Shown: piece by piece, positions 47,791 through 59,226 of the stretch | Position numbering within the stretch: position 1 is the stretch's first letter | Layout: every line of letters starts with the position of its first letter | From: Cynocephalus volans | Lineage: Eukaryota > Chordata > Mammalia > Dermoptera > Cynocephalidae | Reading direction: 5' to 3' | NCBI RefSeq assembly: GCF_027409185.1 | Contig: NC_084472.1 | Coordinates: 88,552,427 to 88,616,426 of the forward strand | Length of the DNA: 64,000 nt | Position numbers and translations under genes: made by a program | Notes under the pieces: model-generated | What the model was told of the DNA's origin: nothing | Seen by the model: only the letters and a program-made list of their open reading frames with translations | Database searches by the model: none

Positions 47791-49577
47791 CTTTCTTCTT
47801 CCCTTACTCCCCCTCAAAGTTTTAAATACTGAAAGATCTCTCTGTTTTGGGAACAGAATAAACAAAGAGAAGTTGGACCATGGTCAGGGTTAGAGGCTAT
47901 GAACTGGCTCCTGCTTTCCTGTGTGAGTTGACCTGACCCTTTTAAAAAATAACTGGGATTAATGACAGTGATGACGTCCAGTGAGAACTTTCCCTCTCTC
48001 ATTTGGGTCACTGGGAAGAGAGCCCTCTCTATTTTCTAATAGGCTATAACAAAGTAATAAGCATGCTACTTTGTAAGTAAGGCATGCTCTCTTGTGAGTA
48101 ATTGAAAAGTTTGGCAGAACCTCTCAGACTTTGTACTCCTCCCTTTGTTGTAAGTTACATTTATCATCTTTCAAGAATGGTGCAGTCCAGGCCTTGCAAT
48201 ACCGTGTCATTGGAACTTTAGCAACACTTTGCCAAGCCCCTATTTTCCAAGATGAAAGAATGAGACACACACAGCAAATGGCCAAGAAGCCCCTGAAAGG
48301 ACTTTTCCATGGGTCCTATGGCATATACTACCTTTACTTTTTCTTATGGAATAGGACCAAATGGATGCAATACTCTTAAGATATGGCAAATCCTAGTATT
48401 TGACATTACTCATAGGAAAATGAACGAAGGGGGCTTGTATCTTTTTGTCTTAGCAATATCATAGACAAGTAAAACTATGACATCCAATAATGACAATAGT
48501 GCCAAGGAAGACACTATTCATGAATATGAAGCAATGTGTGTTTCAAGTCTTTAAAAAATGCTTGATAAGATTTTTCCAATTCAGTTGGATCTTGATAAAA
48601 ATAATCTTCAAACTAAATTAGCTCCCAATTTGCTACAGTCCACTGGAGTCAAGGATGATATTCCTAGTCCATATTCTGATGTGTGCTAATTTTCTTCAGC
48701 CAAAAAAAAAAAAAAAAAACTTTAGCATTATTCCTTTAAGTTTTCATAGCTTGGTAGGCTGTGTGACCCTCAGAGGCACCCATACCAACTTGGTTAGGTC
48801 TAATTTAATTGGCACACATACTTTTCTGACCTCAACTTGAAACTGTGTGGTCTTTTCATACTGTCAGGCAATGGTCTGCCATTGTACCCCACTGTTTCTG
48901 TAAGAGAGGTAGATGTTTTTCCTGAATCTCAGTGAACAGATCTTCAGGCATATGACCACAGCCTATAAAAAACATCTGTTGGAGACTAGTGGTATACGCA
49001 CAGGTGGTGCTGACATGGTGGGCAGAGGCAATGGGAGGAGGGGCTAGCTATGAATCGTATGTTAACTTAAAGAGTGAGAGTGAACTGACCATTATGAGGG
49101 TGTATCTGGCTACTGTAACTTTCCAGGCAGAGGTAGGTTCTCATCCAGAGCTGGGGCTCTGTCAATGTTATTAAACCACAAAACTTGAGAAATAGCTTCG
49201 GTATCATTCTCTCTTAATAACTCCCCAGCTATTAGTAATTCTTTTTCCTCTTAGGTCTTACAAATTATATATTCACCACGACCCACATTTCTAAGCCTGT
49301 ATGAACAAGTTTCATCATTCCTGTGGTTATTTATATCCAACACACAGTCCTCAAACCTATGAGCAGAAGGCCTAATTCATGTCAGAAGCTAATGCTGACT
49401 AGAGTTCTCCACCTCATCTCACCACCCACAAGACACAACTGCACATGTCAGATATGAATATTTAATGTCATCCTTACTAGTAAAAATATTTCATTTGTAC
49501 TTGTATATTGCTGAAGGTTTTCTTGTATATATTTATACAAGAAAATGTATTCTACTGTATATATTCTACTGTTAATC
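47791..49577. other. No gene recognised; poly-A run and a short hairpin
   Basis: A run of about 18 A's at 48702-48719 has no recognised element or target duplication beside it. A 12-bp-arm hairpin (TTTTCTTGTATA at 49518-49529, its complement at 49534-49545) lies near the end. Confidence 0.5.
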
Positions 49578-49902
49578 ACTTAGAACTGCACTGTCCAATA
49601 TACTAGTAGCCATATGTGGCTGTTGAGCACTTATAACATGGCTAGTCCAAATTGAGATGAGCTGAAAGTATAAAATACACACCATATTTTGAAGACTTAG
49701 TGTTAAAAAATGTAAAATATTTTATTAATAATTTTTATATTGATTATATGTAGAAGTGTTAATACTTTGAATATATTAGATTCCACAAAATGTATTCCTT
49801 ATATTAACTTTATTTCTTTTTACTTTTCCATATGTGGTTATAAGAAAATTTTAAATTATATTTGTGGCTTGCACATTTTTATTAGACAGCACTGACTTAG
49901 AA
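49578..49902 (-). mobile_element. Non-autonomous hAT DNA transposon with perfect 8-bp target duplication
   Basis: ACTTAGAA is repeated at 49578-49585 and 49895-49902. The element 49586-49894 has inverted termini (CTGCACTGTCCAATA and TATTAGACAGCACTG on the plus strand) and subterminal CATATGTGGCT matched by an inverted near-copy. The 8-bp duplication and termini mark a hAT element. Confidence 0.88.
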
Positions 49903-50944
49903 GCTGACTTAGGGTCTCTTAGCACCAATTCCTTGCCCAGGTACTTCACCTAGAATACTAGAACTCACACCAGTGTGAGTTCTTCCATATGGCTTAACCA
50001 CCTCCCTCAAACATTGTCCAAGTAAGCAACTGGGTGTTAGTGAGGATTAGAGCTGATGACTGGCTTCTGATTACAGCCTACCCTGGCATGGGAAGCTGGC
50101 TGCATAAGAGGTTACAGGACATACTGTAAGTCATGTAGCTTCCTACCAAGGGAACAGAATTAAATCCCAGGGCCCACATAAACAGGAAGCCAATGCCATT
50201 CTTTCTACCCAACTGAAATTGTTGCTTCAGCCTTGAGCAGAAAATGTTATTGTCAGAAGTAACAGGATTAGGGGATCAACAGTGAAAAAAAATCAACTAA
50301 AAACATTTTATTTTTATGATTCCAGGGTTAAAATTATATTTCCCTTGTTCCTATTTGGCTTCATAGTTGGTATTTTCTGGGCCTTTAGCCATGGCACCTC
50401 TCTTCTGTGGCTTGATCCCTGGGAGTTTCCCCATACTTTGCCTTCCATTTAGTTGGAGGGGATTTTGTTTTACTTTAATCTTTTGGTGACCTATAGAGTC
50501 ATGAGTTCTTCTCATAGTCAAATCAGTGAGTTAGCATCAAATTACCTCCATAAAGAAATGCAAAAAATAATGTATAGGGAAATTTTGTGTTTGGACTATA
50601 TGTTTATTTTTTCCCCTAATGAACCATGTACTTTAAAATTCTAATCTACCAAGTAGCTCTATTTCTAATTTCTCCCCTTGCGATTTAGCAATAGAGGTTT
50701 AGGACTTCTCATTTGTATTTTACCAGCCCTGGTGCATAGTGGTGGCAGAACTAGTTTGCCTGGGGGTCTGATGCATTCCTTGACCACACCCTTTATTACC
50801 TGTACTCTGTCATTTGTACTTACCCCTTGTTTCTGTCATGAAGGCATGTAATAGAGACAGTACCCTAAAGTGGTGAAAAAATAAATGGCTTGTGATAGAA
50901 TACCATCCTGTTACAGTTGCATACCTAGTGAGAGTCCCAAGTGA
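49903..50944. other. No gene or repeat recognised
   Basis: Nothing nameable was seen. Confidence 0.4.
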
Positions 50945-51410
50945 TTTCAGTGTACACTGGAAAGACTATGTATTTTGCTGTTTTTTGGATAGAAACTTCT
51001 ATAAATTTCAACTGGATCAAGTTGGTTGATCATTTTGTTCAAGTCTTCTATACACTTATTGAGTTTATATCTGTTCTATCAGTAAAGACAGAGACTTGAA
51101 ATATTCCAATGTGATTGTGGAGTTCTCTATTTCTCCTTTCAATTCTACCAGGTTTGCTTTGTGTATTCTGAAGCTGTTATTAGGTGCATAAACATTTAAG
51201 ACTGTTATATTTTCTTGATGAATTGAGCCCTTTATCAATGTGAAATGACCCTCTTTATCTCTTGCAATATTCTCAGGTCTGAAATTGACTTTGATGTTAA
51301 TGTAATTACTCTAGGTTTCTTTTGATTACTATTAGCATGGTATTTTTTTTCCATGTTTTTACTTATAACCTACTATAATCTTTATATTTAAAGTACATTT
51401 AGGTCATTAT
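50945..51410 (-). mobile_element. Old L1 (L1M-type) fragment, antisense
   Basis: 'ctattaggtgcataaacat' and 'tgacttttg'-like phrases followed by 'attactattagcatggtatt' match reverse-complement L1 ORF2. No 3' end present. Confidence 0.7.
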
Positions 51411-52614
51411 TGAAAATATCAGAAGACTCAGAGGGAAAAGCAAGTAGGCAGATGGCTCCATGGAGGCCATTTTTATTTAGGCAGAGCCAGTATGTGTGTG
51501 GCTCTTGACTGTCATCTGGGGAGACTGGGCAACATGATGAGATACAAAGGCACTCTATCAAAAGAACAGAATACCCCCCAAAAGTGAGCCAGAAATGAAA
51601 AAAAGAACAGAGGATGCTGGCCCTTAACCAATCTTGAATGGCACCTCACATAGCGAGCTCATGCCCTGTTGACCTGTGTGATTAGGAAGCAAAATTTTCC
51701 CAGAAAATGGAGATTCCTGAAAGAGAGTTGGACCTCTAGATATTTCACAAAGCAATTGCTACTGCTGTGATTTCCATTAGAAACACACAAGAACACCCCC
51801 CAAAAAACAGAGTGATAGAGAAAGACGTTTGTGAGGCAATATTCTCAATTTGTGACCTTTTAAGATTCCCCTCAAAGATTTTAAAACCAGGTTGCGCTTT
51901 TATAAGTAAAGGCATAGAGTTTTTTTAAACTTGTCCTAAAGGGTTAAATGAAGTTTAATTTAAGGCCAAAAATTCCCACAGATCTATTATGGACCTCATG
52001 ACTTAATTTTTTCAAGTCTCTTACACTGCTGTAGCTGAATACATGTTGGAGAACCTCTTCCATCTCTTCTGCAAGCTGGTCGGAGATGATTTTGTACTGC
52101 CTCGGAAAGGGCTTTGTCAAGTCACAGGAGACTCCATTTAAATTTAACATGCTGCAATTCTCCCCAAAGACTGTGCCTGACAGCTTAAACAGTGTTATGT
52201 AAGAAGATGAAGCTCAATTTGATGGTGTATCAATTTACAGTTGTGTTAGCATATTTTCACATGAGCCATAAGTCTTACAGGTTCACTAACTTTCAGCTTG
52301 ATTTATAATCTTCCATTTCTGGAAGCATGCCACTCTACACAAGTCTCACCCTCTCCCAGTGTTGTAACAGCTTTCTTTAGATCCTCACTTCAGAATTTGA
52401 CAAGATGTCAGGGAAGAACAGTAGTCATGTTACAGAATGGGAGGAGCATGAAAACCAGACTATTTATAACTTTGCCTTTTTAAATTGTCATGTTTAGTAC
52501 TATGTACCTGGCCTCAACCTAAAGTTATTGATCTAAATGACCCAGTTCTGAACTGAGACTCTTCTGATTTTTAGAGCTTAATTATAATGTGTAGTAGCCA
52601 TTAATACTTTAAAA
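51411..52614. other. No repeat recognised; contains a minus-strand 68-codon frame
   Basis: The minus-strand frame at 52150-51944 has no recognised product but contains a donor-like GTAAGA (plus-strand 52019-52024) and is preceded by a TTGCAG just before its ATG. It could be an unrecognised exon or chance. Confidence 0.3.
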
Positions 52615-52870
52615 TCCCAATACAAACAGCAACAACCTTCTCTCCCTATAGATTTGCCTATTCTGGACATTTCATGGAAATGGATCATGCTTGTGGTCTT
52701 CTGTGACTGGCTTATTTCACTTTGCGTAATATTTTCAAGGTTCATCTATGTCGCAGCATTCATCAGCACTTCATTTCTTTTTATTGACAGATAATGTGCT
52801 ATTGTATGCATGTACCACAATTTATTTATCTATTAATTAGCTGACGTTCACCCAATACAAAATCTTCTAT
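52615..52870 (-). mobile_element. Old L1 3' end fragment, antisense
   Basis: 'gtgactggcttatttcactt' and 'aggttcatctatgtcgcagc' are reverse-complement L1 3' UTR landmarks. Confidence 0.8.
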
Positions 52871-54242
52871 AAGAAAAAATTGTGGTTCATATAATCATGG
52901 AATTTATCTTGGCTGTCTGTTACATATGTTCTGTAATAATTTTTAAATCCTAGTTGAAGTATAATTTACCGAAAGTTTGGGTATGAATTATGATACAGAA
53001 CATGAATTATAGAATGTGCAGTTTTATTCAGGCTTTTCTGGATTAGTAGATACTTGGCTCTGACATTTGTGCACACCACGCTTCCAACAATCTTCTGGTT
53101 CTACTTACACAGTGGGATTAGTGTCTTTTTAAGGGCCTGTCAGTGATGCTTCAGCTAAATCTATGCAATATTTAAATACTCGGTGATGCTTCAACAAGAG
53201 ATGTCCTAAACAGCCAGAATTTTCCACAACACCCAAAACTAAATCCCCTCTCTAGATTCAAGTCTTTCAAATAGCTGCCCAGCTCCCACTACTGTGAGGA
53301 GATATTTGCATGGAGTCTCAGGCAGCAGAGAGATGGAGGATCTAAATAGGGCCCTTCCAGAAGTGATGATTCACTGTCTGGGATTCATTTGCAAACATAA
53401 CCTCAACCAATTTTTGCAGAGATGTGTCACTTACCTGCCAATAATCATTTTCATAAATGATGCTATTTCATTGCCTGAAGATTAGTACTTATAACACTGG
53501 CTGTAGCAGCAACAGGAGCAGCTGAATAGCCACCATTATAATCTGTAGGCAAACGGCATCAACTGTTGTATGAAGGAAAAGGCACCATCAAAACAGTTAC
53601 AGACTGGTTGGACTAATGTGAAGGATTTATGGCAAAGCATTGTAGCATAGGATGTACAGGTAAGCAGGGGCAGGGGTGGAGGGAACACAGCGGCTCTCAG
53701 ACACAGACAATGTATCCAGAAACTAAATGCCATGTTTTCAGGCTTTCTTTGCTCATTTAACACCAAGCTATTGTGTCTGTTTACTCCATTGTAAATGCAG
53801 ATGGTGAAATGATTGTCAGAATGGTGAACTGAAATAATTAATGTAAAAGTCCCTAAAACATGGCATTCTGTAAACTATTCACTACATCCAAGAAGAGCTA
53901 AATGGTTCCAATTTGGCTTCTGTCAAATATACCAATATAGACATCTCTATTTTACAAAATGATTTCAAAGTCCCAATTATTGCATCAGTTTTCAAACAAT
54001 TACTGTACAACACAGTCATTTAGAAAGACCCATGAATTTCACCACAAGTTGATATGTGTAGAACAGTCAGTTCAACTCAGTATGATAATAGGGAAACATA
54101 GTATACAAAACAAACACAATTCCTACTTTCAGAAGTTTACAGTCTTAAAGGGGAGAGGTCAGGGTTACCCCTACCACTCTCACATGAGAGTTCTGGATAA
54201 ATGTTTTTTGCAAGTCCCTTATCTATATGAACAACTGGATTT
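52871..54242. other. No gene or repeat recognised
   Basis: Short open frames only; nothing nameable. Confidence 0.4.
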
Positions 54243-54379
54243 TTAAAATGTATTGGGCTAGCTGGTTAGGTCAGTTGGTTAGTGTGTGGTGTTATATCAC
54301 CAAGGTCAAGGGTTCAGAGCCCCATACTGGCCAGCTACCAAAAATAAAAAATAAAAAATAATTAATTAATTAAAATGTA
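54243..54379 (+). mobile_element. tRNA-Ile-derived SINE monomer (CYN-like)
   Basis: The body 54255-54338 aligns with tRNA-Ile from acceptor stem to acceptor stem, with A box TAGGTCAGTTGG (54267-54278) and B box GGTTCAGAGCC (54311-54321). An A-rich tail (AAAATAAAAAATAAAAAATA) follows. TTAAAATGTA is repeated at 54243-54252 and 54370-54379. It would not make a working tRNA because the stems are mismatched. Confidence 0.9.
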
Positions 54380-55239
54380 CTACAAAATTCGCAGACCCAT
54401 ATGAGGTATAGTTATGCATTGATGAAGAATTAGAATAATGACTAGAGAAGAGAGATTCAAGTATGAGTATTTGCCTATTGTCCAAGCAGTGCATATAAAA
54501 ATCTTTTAGTGTCAAGCCAACTCCAGAAACCATCTCTGTGTGTTCTTTATTGTCAGATGCCCTCTTCCTGAGTCCTTTCACAAATCCCAGCATGAGAAAA
54601 GGGAGGAGCAGCACTGGTCATTACTGTGCTTCACTGATGATGACCACAAATGCGAGTCTTACGCAGAATATGCAGGAAAATGTGAACAATGGTTTGTTTC
54701 CTGGTCAGGTTAACTTTTCTGTTTGGAATGTTACAGTTTAAACATAGAACACCACATCATCCAAACATGTCTTCTCCTTCACTATTTGGACTGTGTTCCT
54801 GGAATGTGATCTCTGATATTGTCGGCACCCCTACTTTTCAGACATTGCCGCTGAATAGGCGAGGGGTCATGAGTGGAGAGAGAAGAGTGGTCCCATTCTT
54901 GCAAGAATGTCAGTACTTTATCTGGCAAAACAGGCATTGTATTGACGGGAATCAAAAGAGGATATTCATCAGAGGGTCCATTGGACTGGAAGGGCCCATT
55001 GGCATTGTGGACCAATAGTCTCAAAAGCCTGTGAAGGAAATAGTCATAACCACCCCTGGAGGGCTTTCTGACACAGAAGAGCCTATGGAGCAGGTGGGGT
55101 GACAGCCTTGGGTGGCAGCAGTTGAGGGCACACAGAGTAAAAGATGATGCCTGCCACCACCCCCAATGACCTTCAGGTGCTATTGATGGGAGGTGGCACC
55201 ATGGTTGGGAATAGAGCAAGTGAAAGCCAGAGCTAGCTT
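54380..55239. other. No gene recognised
   Basis: The minus strand is open for 159 codons (55261-54782) but the product is not recognised and the length is within chance for a window of this size. Confidence 0.4.
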
Positions 55240-55345
55240 CATGTGTGTGACTTGGTTTCATATAAATGGAATCATATTTTATATGGTCTTTTGTGACTGT
55301 CTTCTTCCAATGAGCATAATGTTTGGTTTAATGCTCTGTGGTCAT
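55240..55345 (-). mobile_element. Old L1 3' end fragment, antisense
   Basis: 'catataaatggaatcatatt' and 'tcttttgtgactgtcttctt' match reverse-complement L1M 3' UTR. Confidence 0.65.
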
Positions 55346-56529
55346 CATCTTGAAATTCTTAATTTTTTCTTTGAATTTGCATTTTGTAAGTGAAGTCTGA
55401 TGGGACAATGGAACATAAATGTGAGCAGTGGAGATATGCCCAAGGCCCAGGCACTAAGCAATGGCCGGTTGGGTGTCCAGGACCACACACACATGCCTTG
55501 GGGGATGTCTGGGCACCACAGAATCCCAAGGTGGCCAGGCCAGGACCTGGGCCTTGTTTGGTGGTGACAACAGTGGCAGAAGCAGCAGTGGTGGTGGCAG
55601 TGGCTACAACCACAAGAAAAAGGAGAGGCTTTGTATAGGGGCAGCACTGGAACCCAGGGTGGGAGGCAGCTTGCTTCTATATTTCCAGGGCCCATCCCTG
55701 CAGTGTCTGTACAAATGTTATCTCTTGGCTTAAGCACTGCGACAGGAATTGAAGGTGATCAGACAGTAAACTTTGTCAGTAAATTATTATAAAAGAAAAG
55801 CACACACATAGGCATTGAAATAAAGCATGTCAGGAACTTATTTGAATTTTCAAAGCATGTAGAATCTCTGTTTTTTTAAGCTACTGAAACATTGCAAAGC
55901 AAATATCTACAGGCTTAGAAATTAAATTTAAAGGTCATTGCATTCAATGGAAAAGAATATTATTTTCAAAAGAATCTTCAAATGAGCCAATTATTAATGA
56001 GAAAGACAATTTTTAAATTAAATTTTCCTTGTAATTGAATACAATTATAGAATGCATCAACAACTGTTTTTAATTACATTAAAAAATCATGAAGCCAATT
56101 TCAAACGACCTCTACAAGTTAGAGGGAATGTCAGAGAAAATCTTAAAATGCCAGTGTATAAATTTACATTTAAAATCAAATACAGATTTAGACAAAACTG
56201 ATTTGTATGAAGAGTTAAATCTTTTTTAGAAAAATTATCTCTACGTGTGCTAAAACGTATATTTCAAAGTAATTTATCAGAAATTCATCCCAATGCTGTC
56301 ACAGCTCCAGAAACAGTTTCATCCTTCTCAAAATCAAAAATTATCAAAATTCGTTTGTGATCTTGCATTTCCCAAGAGTGACTGATATTCCTTTTAATGA
56401 TATCAATAGAAAATCAAATTGCTGAAAGTAGAAATTTTGATGATCTGATAAATGAATTTACAGAAAAGCAAGCCTGAAAAATCTTATGTTAAATCCAAAT
56501 ATTACATTTTAAAAGTATTATTTATCATA
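55346..56529. other. No gene recognised; GC-richer patch 55390-55690 then AT-rich
   Basis: A patch rich in GTGG/CAG-type triplets (about 55560-55615) encodes low-complexity strings on both strands. The rest is AT-rich and featureless. Confidence 0.4.
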
Positions 56530-56692
56530 TTATATAAAATTATGATAGACAATGGAGTGTTATTTAGCACTAAACAGAAATGAGCTATCAAGGAGGAAAA
56601 AACATGGAGGAAACTTAAATGCATATTACTAAGTGAAAAGAAGCCAGTCTGAAAATTTACATACATACTGTGAACCTAAAACTGCTCTAAAC
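56530..56692 (+). mobile_element. L1M 3' UTR fragment, sense
   Basis: 'ttagcactaaacagaaatga' ... 'attactaagtgaaaagaagc' ... 'aaactgctctaaacaataaa' is an internally deleted old L1 3' UTR ending at its poly(A) signal. Confidence 0.75.
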
Positions 56693-57718
56693 AATAAAGG
56701 TGGTGAGGCTTAGGGAGGGGATAGGCAAAAGACCTGAACAGACACTCACCAAAAAATTTATAGAAATTGCAAATAAGTATATGAAAAGATGCTCAATATT
56801 ATGTTATAAGGGAATTGAAAATTAAAACAACAATGGGATACCATTACACACCTATCGGAATGGCAAAAATCCAAAACACTGACAACACCAATTGCTGGCA
56901 AGGATGTGGAGCTGGTGGGAATGCAAATGGTATAGTCACTCTGGAAGACAGTTTGGCAGTTTTTTTATAAAATAAAACATACGCTTACCATATGACCCAG
57001 CAGTTGTGCTCCTTGGTACTTACCCAAATGAGTTGAAACTTAGGTCTACACAAAAACCTGCACGTGGATGTTTATAGCAACTTTACTATAATTGCCAAAA
57101 CTTGGAAGCAACCAAGATGTCCTTTAGTAGGTGAGTGGATAAATAAACTGTGGTGCATTCAATATGACTCAGTGCTAAAAAGAAATGAGCTGTCAAACCG
57201 TAAAAAGACATGGAGGAACCTTATATGAATATTACTAAGTGAAAGAAGCCAATCTGAAAAGACTACATACTGTGTAAACCAACTATATGACATTCTGGAA
57301 AAGGCAAAGCCTTGCAGACAATGAAAGGATTAGCGATTGCCAGGGGTTAGTGGGAAGACAGAGATAAAAAGGTGGAGGAACACAGAGTATTTTTATGGCA
57401 GTGAAATTTTTGTTTATGGCAGTGAAATTTTATGTATGACATTGTAATGGTGGATATATGTCATTATACATTTGACAAAACCCATGGAATGTACAACACC
57501 AAGAGTAAATCCTAATGTAAACTATGAGCTTCGGGTGATAATAATGTGTCAATGTAGGCTCATCAATTGTAACAAAAGTAGTGCTCTGGTGTGGGATGGT
57601 GATAGTGGAGCAAGCTGTGAATGTGCTGGGGAAAGAAGTATATGGGAACTCTCTTTACTCTCTGCTCAATTTTGCTGTAAACCTAAAACTTTTCTTAAAA
57701 AATAAAGTCTATTTTGTT
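56693..57718 (+). mobile_element. L1M 3' part, sense, ending in a poly(A) signal
   Basis: Begins in the ORF2 C-terminal region ('aaaagacctgaacagacact'), passes 'aagatgctcaatattatg' and 'atgacccagcagttgtgctc', and ends 'aaaaataaagtctattttg'. It has the same 3' UTR type as the fragment just before it. Confidence 0.88.
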
Positions 57719-57943
57719 AAAGTTGGAGGAAAAAACTATGAGACACAAAAAAGCAAGAAAAAGCAACTTGTTAAGAGAAAGTAATCAAAAGAACTAGATC
57801 CAGAAATACCCCCATGTTAGAACTATCTTGATAACTATGATTAATATGTTAAAGGAACTAGTGCAAAATGTGGGCAAAATGCATGAATGAATGAGAATTT
57901 TAACAGAGAGATAGAAAACATTTTAAAAAGTAAAATAACGTAG

Positions 57944-58020
57944 AGCTGGCTGGTTAGCTTACTTGGGAGAGTGTGGTGCTGATAGCACCAAGATCAAGGG
58001 TTTGGCTCTCCCATACCAGA
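57944..58020 (+). mobile_element. tRNA-derived SINE fragment inserted in L1 ORF1
   Basis: GAGCTGGCTGGTTAGCTTAC followed by a B-box-like stretch and CCATACCAG matches the other monomers. No clear target duplication. Confidence 0.75.
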
Positions 58021-59014
58021 CAAAAAACTTGGTGTTAGAGGTAGAGAATTCCTGCAATAAGCTTATCAGCAGATTGGGCAGAGCTAAGGAAAGGATCAAT
58101 GAATATGAAGATAGGTTAATAGAAATTCTCCAAACTGAAACATAGAGAGAAAAATGCATATTAAAAACTACAATAACAAAAACTGGGCCAACCAAGAGCT
58201 GTGGGACAGCATCAAACAGCCTACTATATATGTATTTGGAATCCCAGAAGTAAAAAGGAGAGAGAATGGCACAAAAGAAATATTTACAGAGATAATTGTA
58301 GGGAATTTTCCAAAATTAATGAAAGATAGTAAATCACAGATTCAAGAAACTCAGAGAACTCCAAGCAGGAGAAAAAAATCATTCAGGCACATTATGGTCA
58401 AATTACCAGATCTCTGTACAGGATAGGCACACACACAAAAAAATCTTGAAAGTGGCCAGAGTAAAAAGAAACATTATATACACCATGCAAGCCAAAAGAC
58501 AATGAAGCGGGATTTTTAAAATGTGAAAGAAAACAAACAAAAAACGGACCAGGAATTCAGTATGGCAGAAATATCTTTCAAAAATGAAAGTGAAATAAAT
58601 ATTTCTTAAGAAAAACATAAGTTGAGAGAATTAATTGCCAGCAGAACTTCACTATAAGAAATGTTAAAAGAAGTTCTTGAGTCAGAAGAAATATAATAAC
58701 AAATAGAGATTATGATCTACACAAAATAATGAGGCATGATGTGAATGGTAAAAAACAAACAAGGAAAATATGAAATACATTTTTCTTATTTTCAATTTCT
58801 TTAAAAGACAGTTGATTTTAAATAAAAATAGTAATAAGGGGGTTATAATAAATGTAACATTAAAATGTGTGAAAACCATAGTATATAGGATGGGAGGAAA
58901 GAAATGAAAATACACAGTTGTAAGGTTCTTAACACTATACAGGAAGAAGTATAATACTCATATTATTTGAAAGTAGACTGTGATAAATTAAAGATATATA
59001 ATGTAACCCAAGAA

Positions 59015-59226
59015 AAGTGGTTCTCAAGTGGGGACAGTTTTGCTCTACAGTGGACACTTAACAAATGTCTGAAAGTATTTTTATTGTAACAACTGGGGGT
59101 GGGGATAAAGTGTACTATTGGCTTGTTTAGTAGAATGCTCCTAAACATCCTAAAATGCACAGCACAGCCCTCTATAACAAACTATTTTACTCAAAATGCA
59201 AATTGTGCTGAGATTGAGAAACCCTT
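59015..59226 (+). mobile_element. MER20-like hAT transposon inserted in L1
   Basis: 'gtggttctcaagtggggaca' at the left end, 'aaacatcctaaaatgcacag' in the middle and 'tgctgagattgagaaaccct' at the right end match MER20 over its full length. Flanks CCCAAGAA and CCTTGGAG fit a worn 8-bp duplication of the L1 target. Confidence 0.85.

Noticed and set aside
48702-48719. Poly-A run as the tail of a retrocopy
   Set aside because: I could not find a matching target duplication upstream nor a recognisable source sequence.
54255-54338. A tRNA-Ile gene
   Set aside because: Although A and B boxes are present, the stems are mismatched, an A-rich tail follows and target duplications flank it, so it is a SINE.
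54782-55261. A 159-codon minus-strand frame
   Set aside because: In a 64-kb window read in six frames, a few frames of this length are expected by chance; the product is unrecognised and has no supporting signals.
57395-57435. Short direct repeat TTTATGGCAGTGAAATTTT in tandem
   Set aside because: It lies within an L1 3' UTR and is a small local duplication or family feature, not a separate element.
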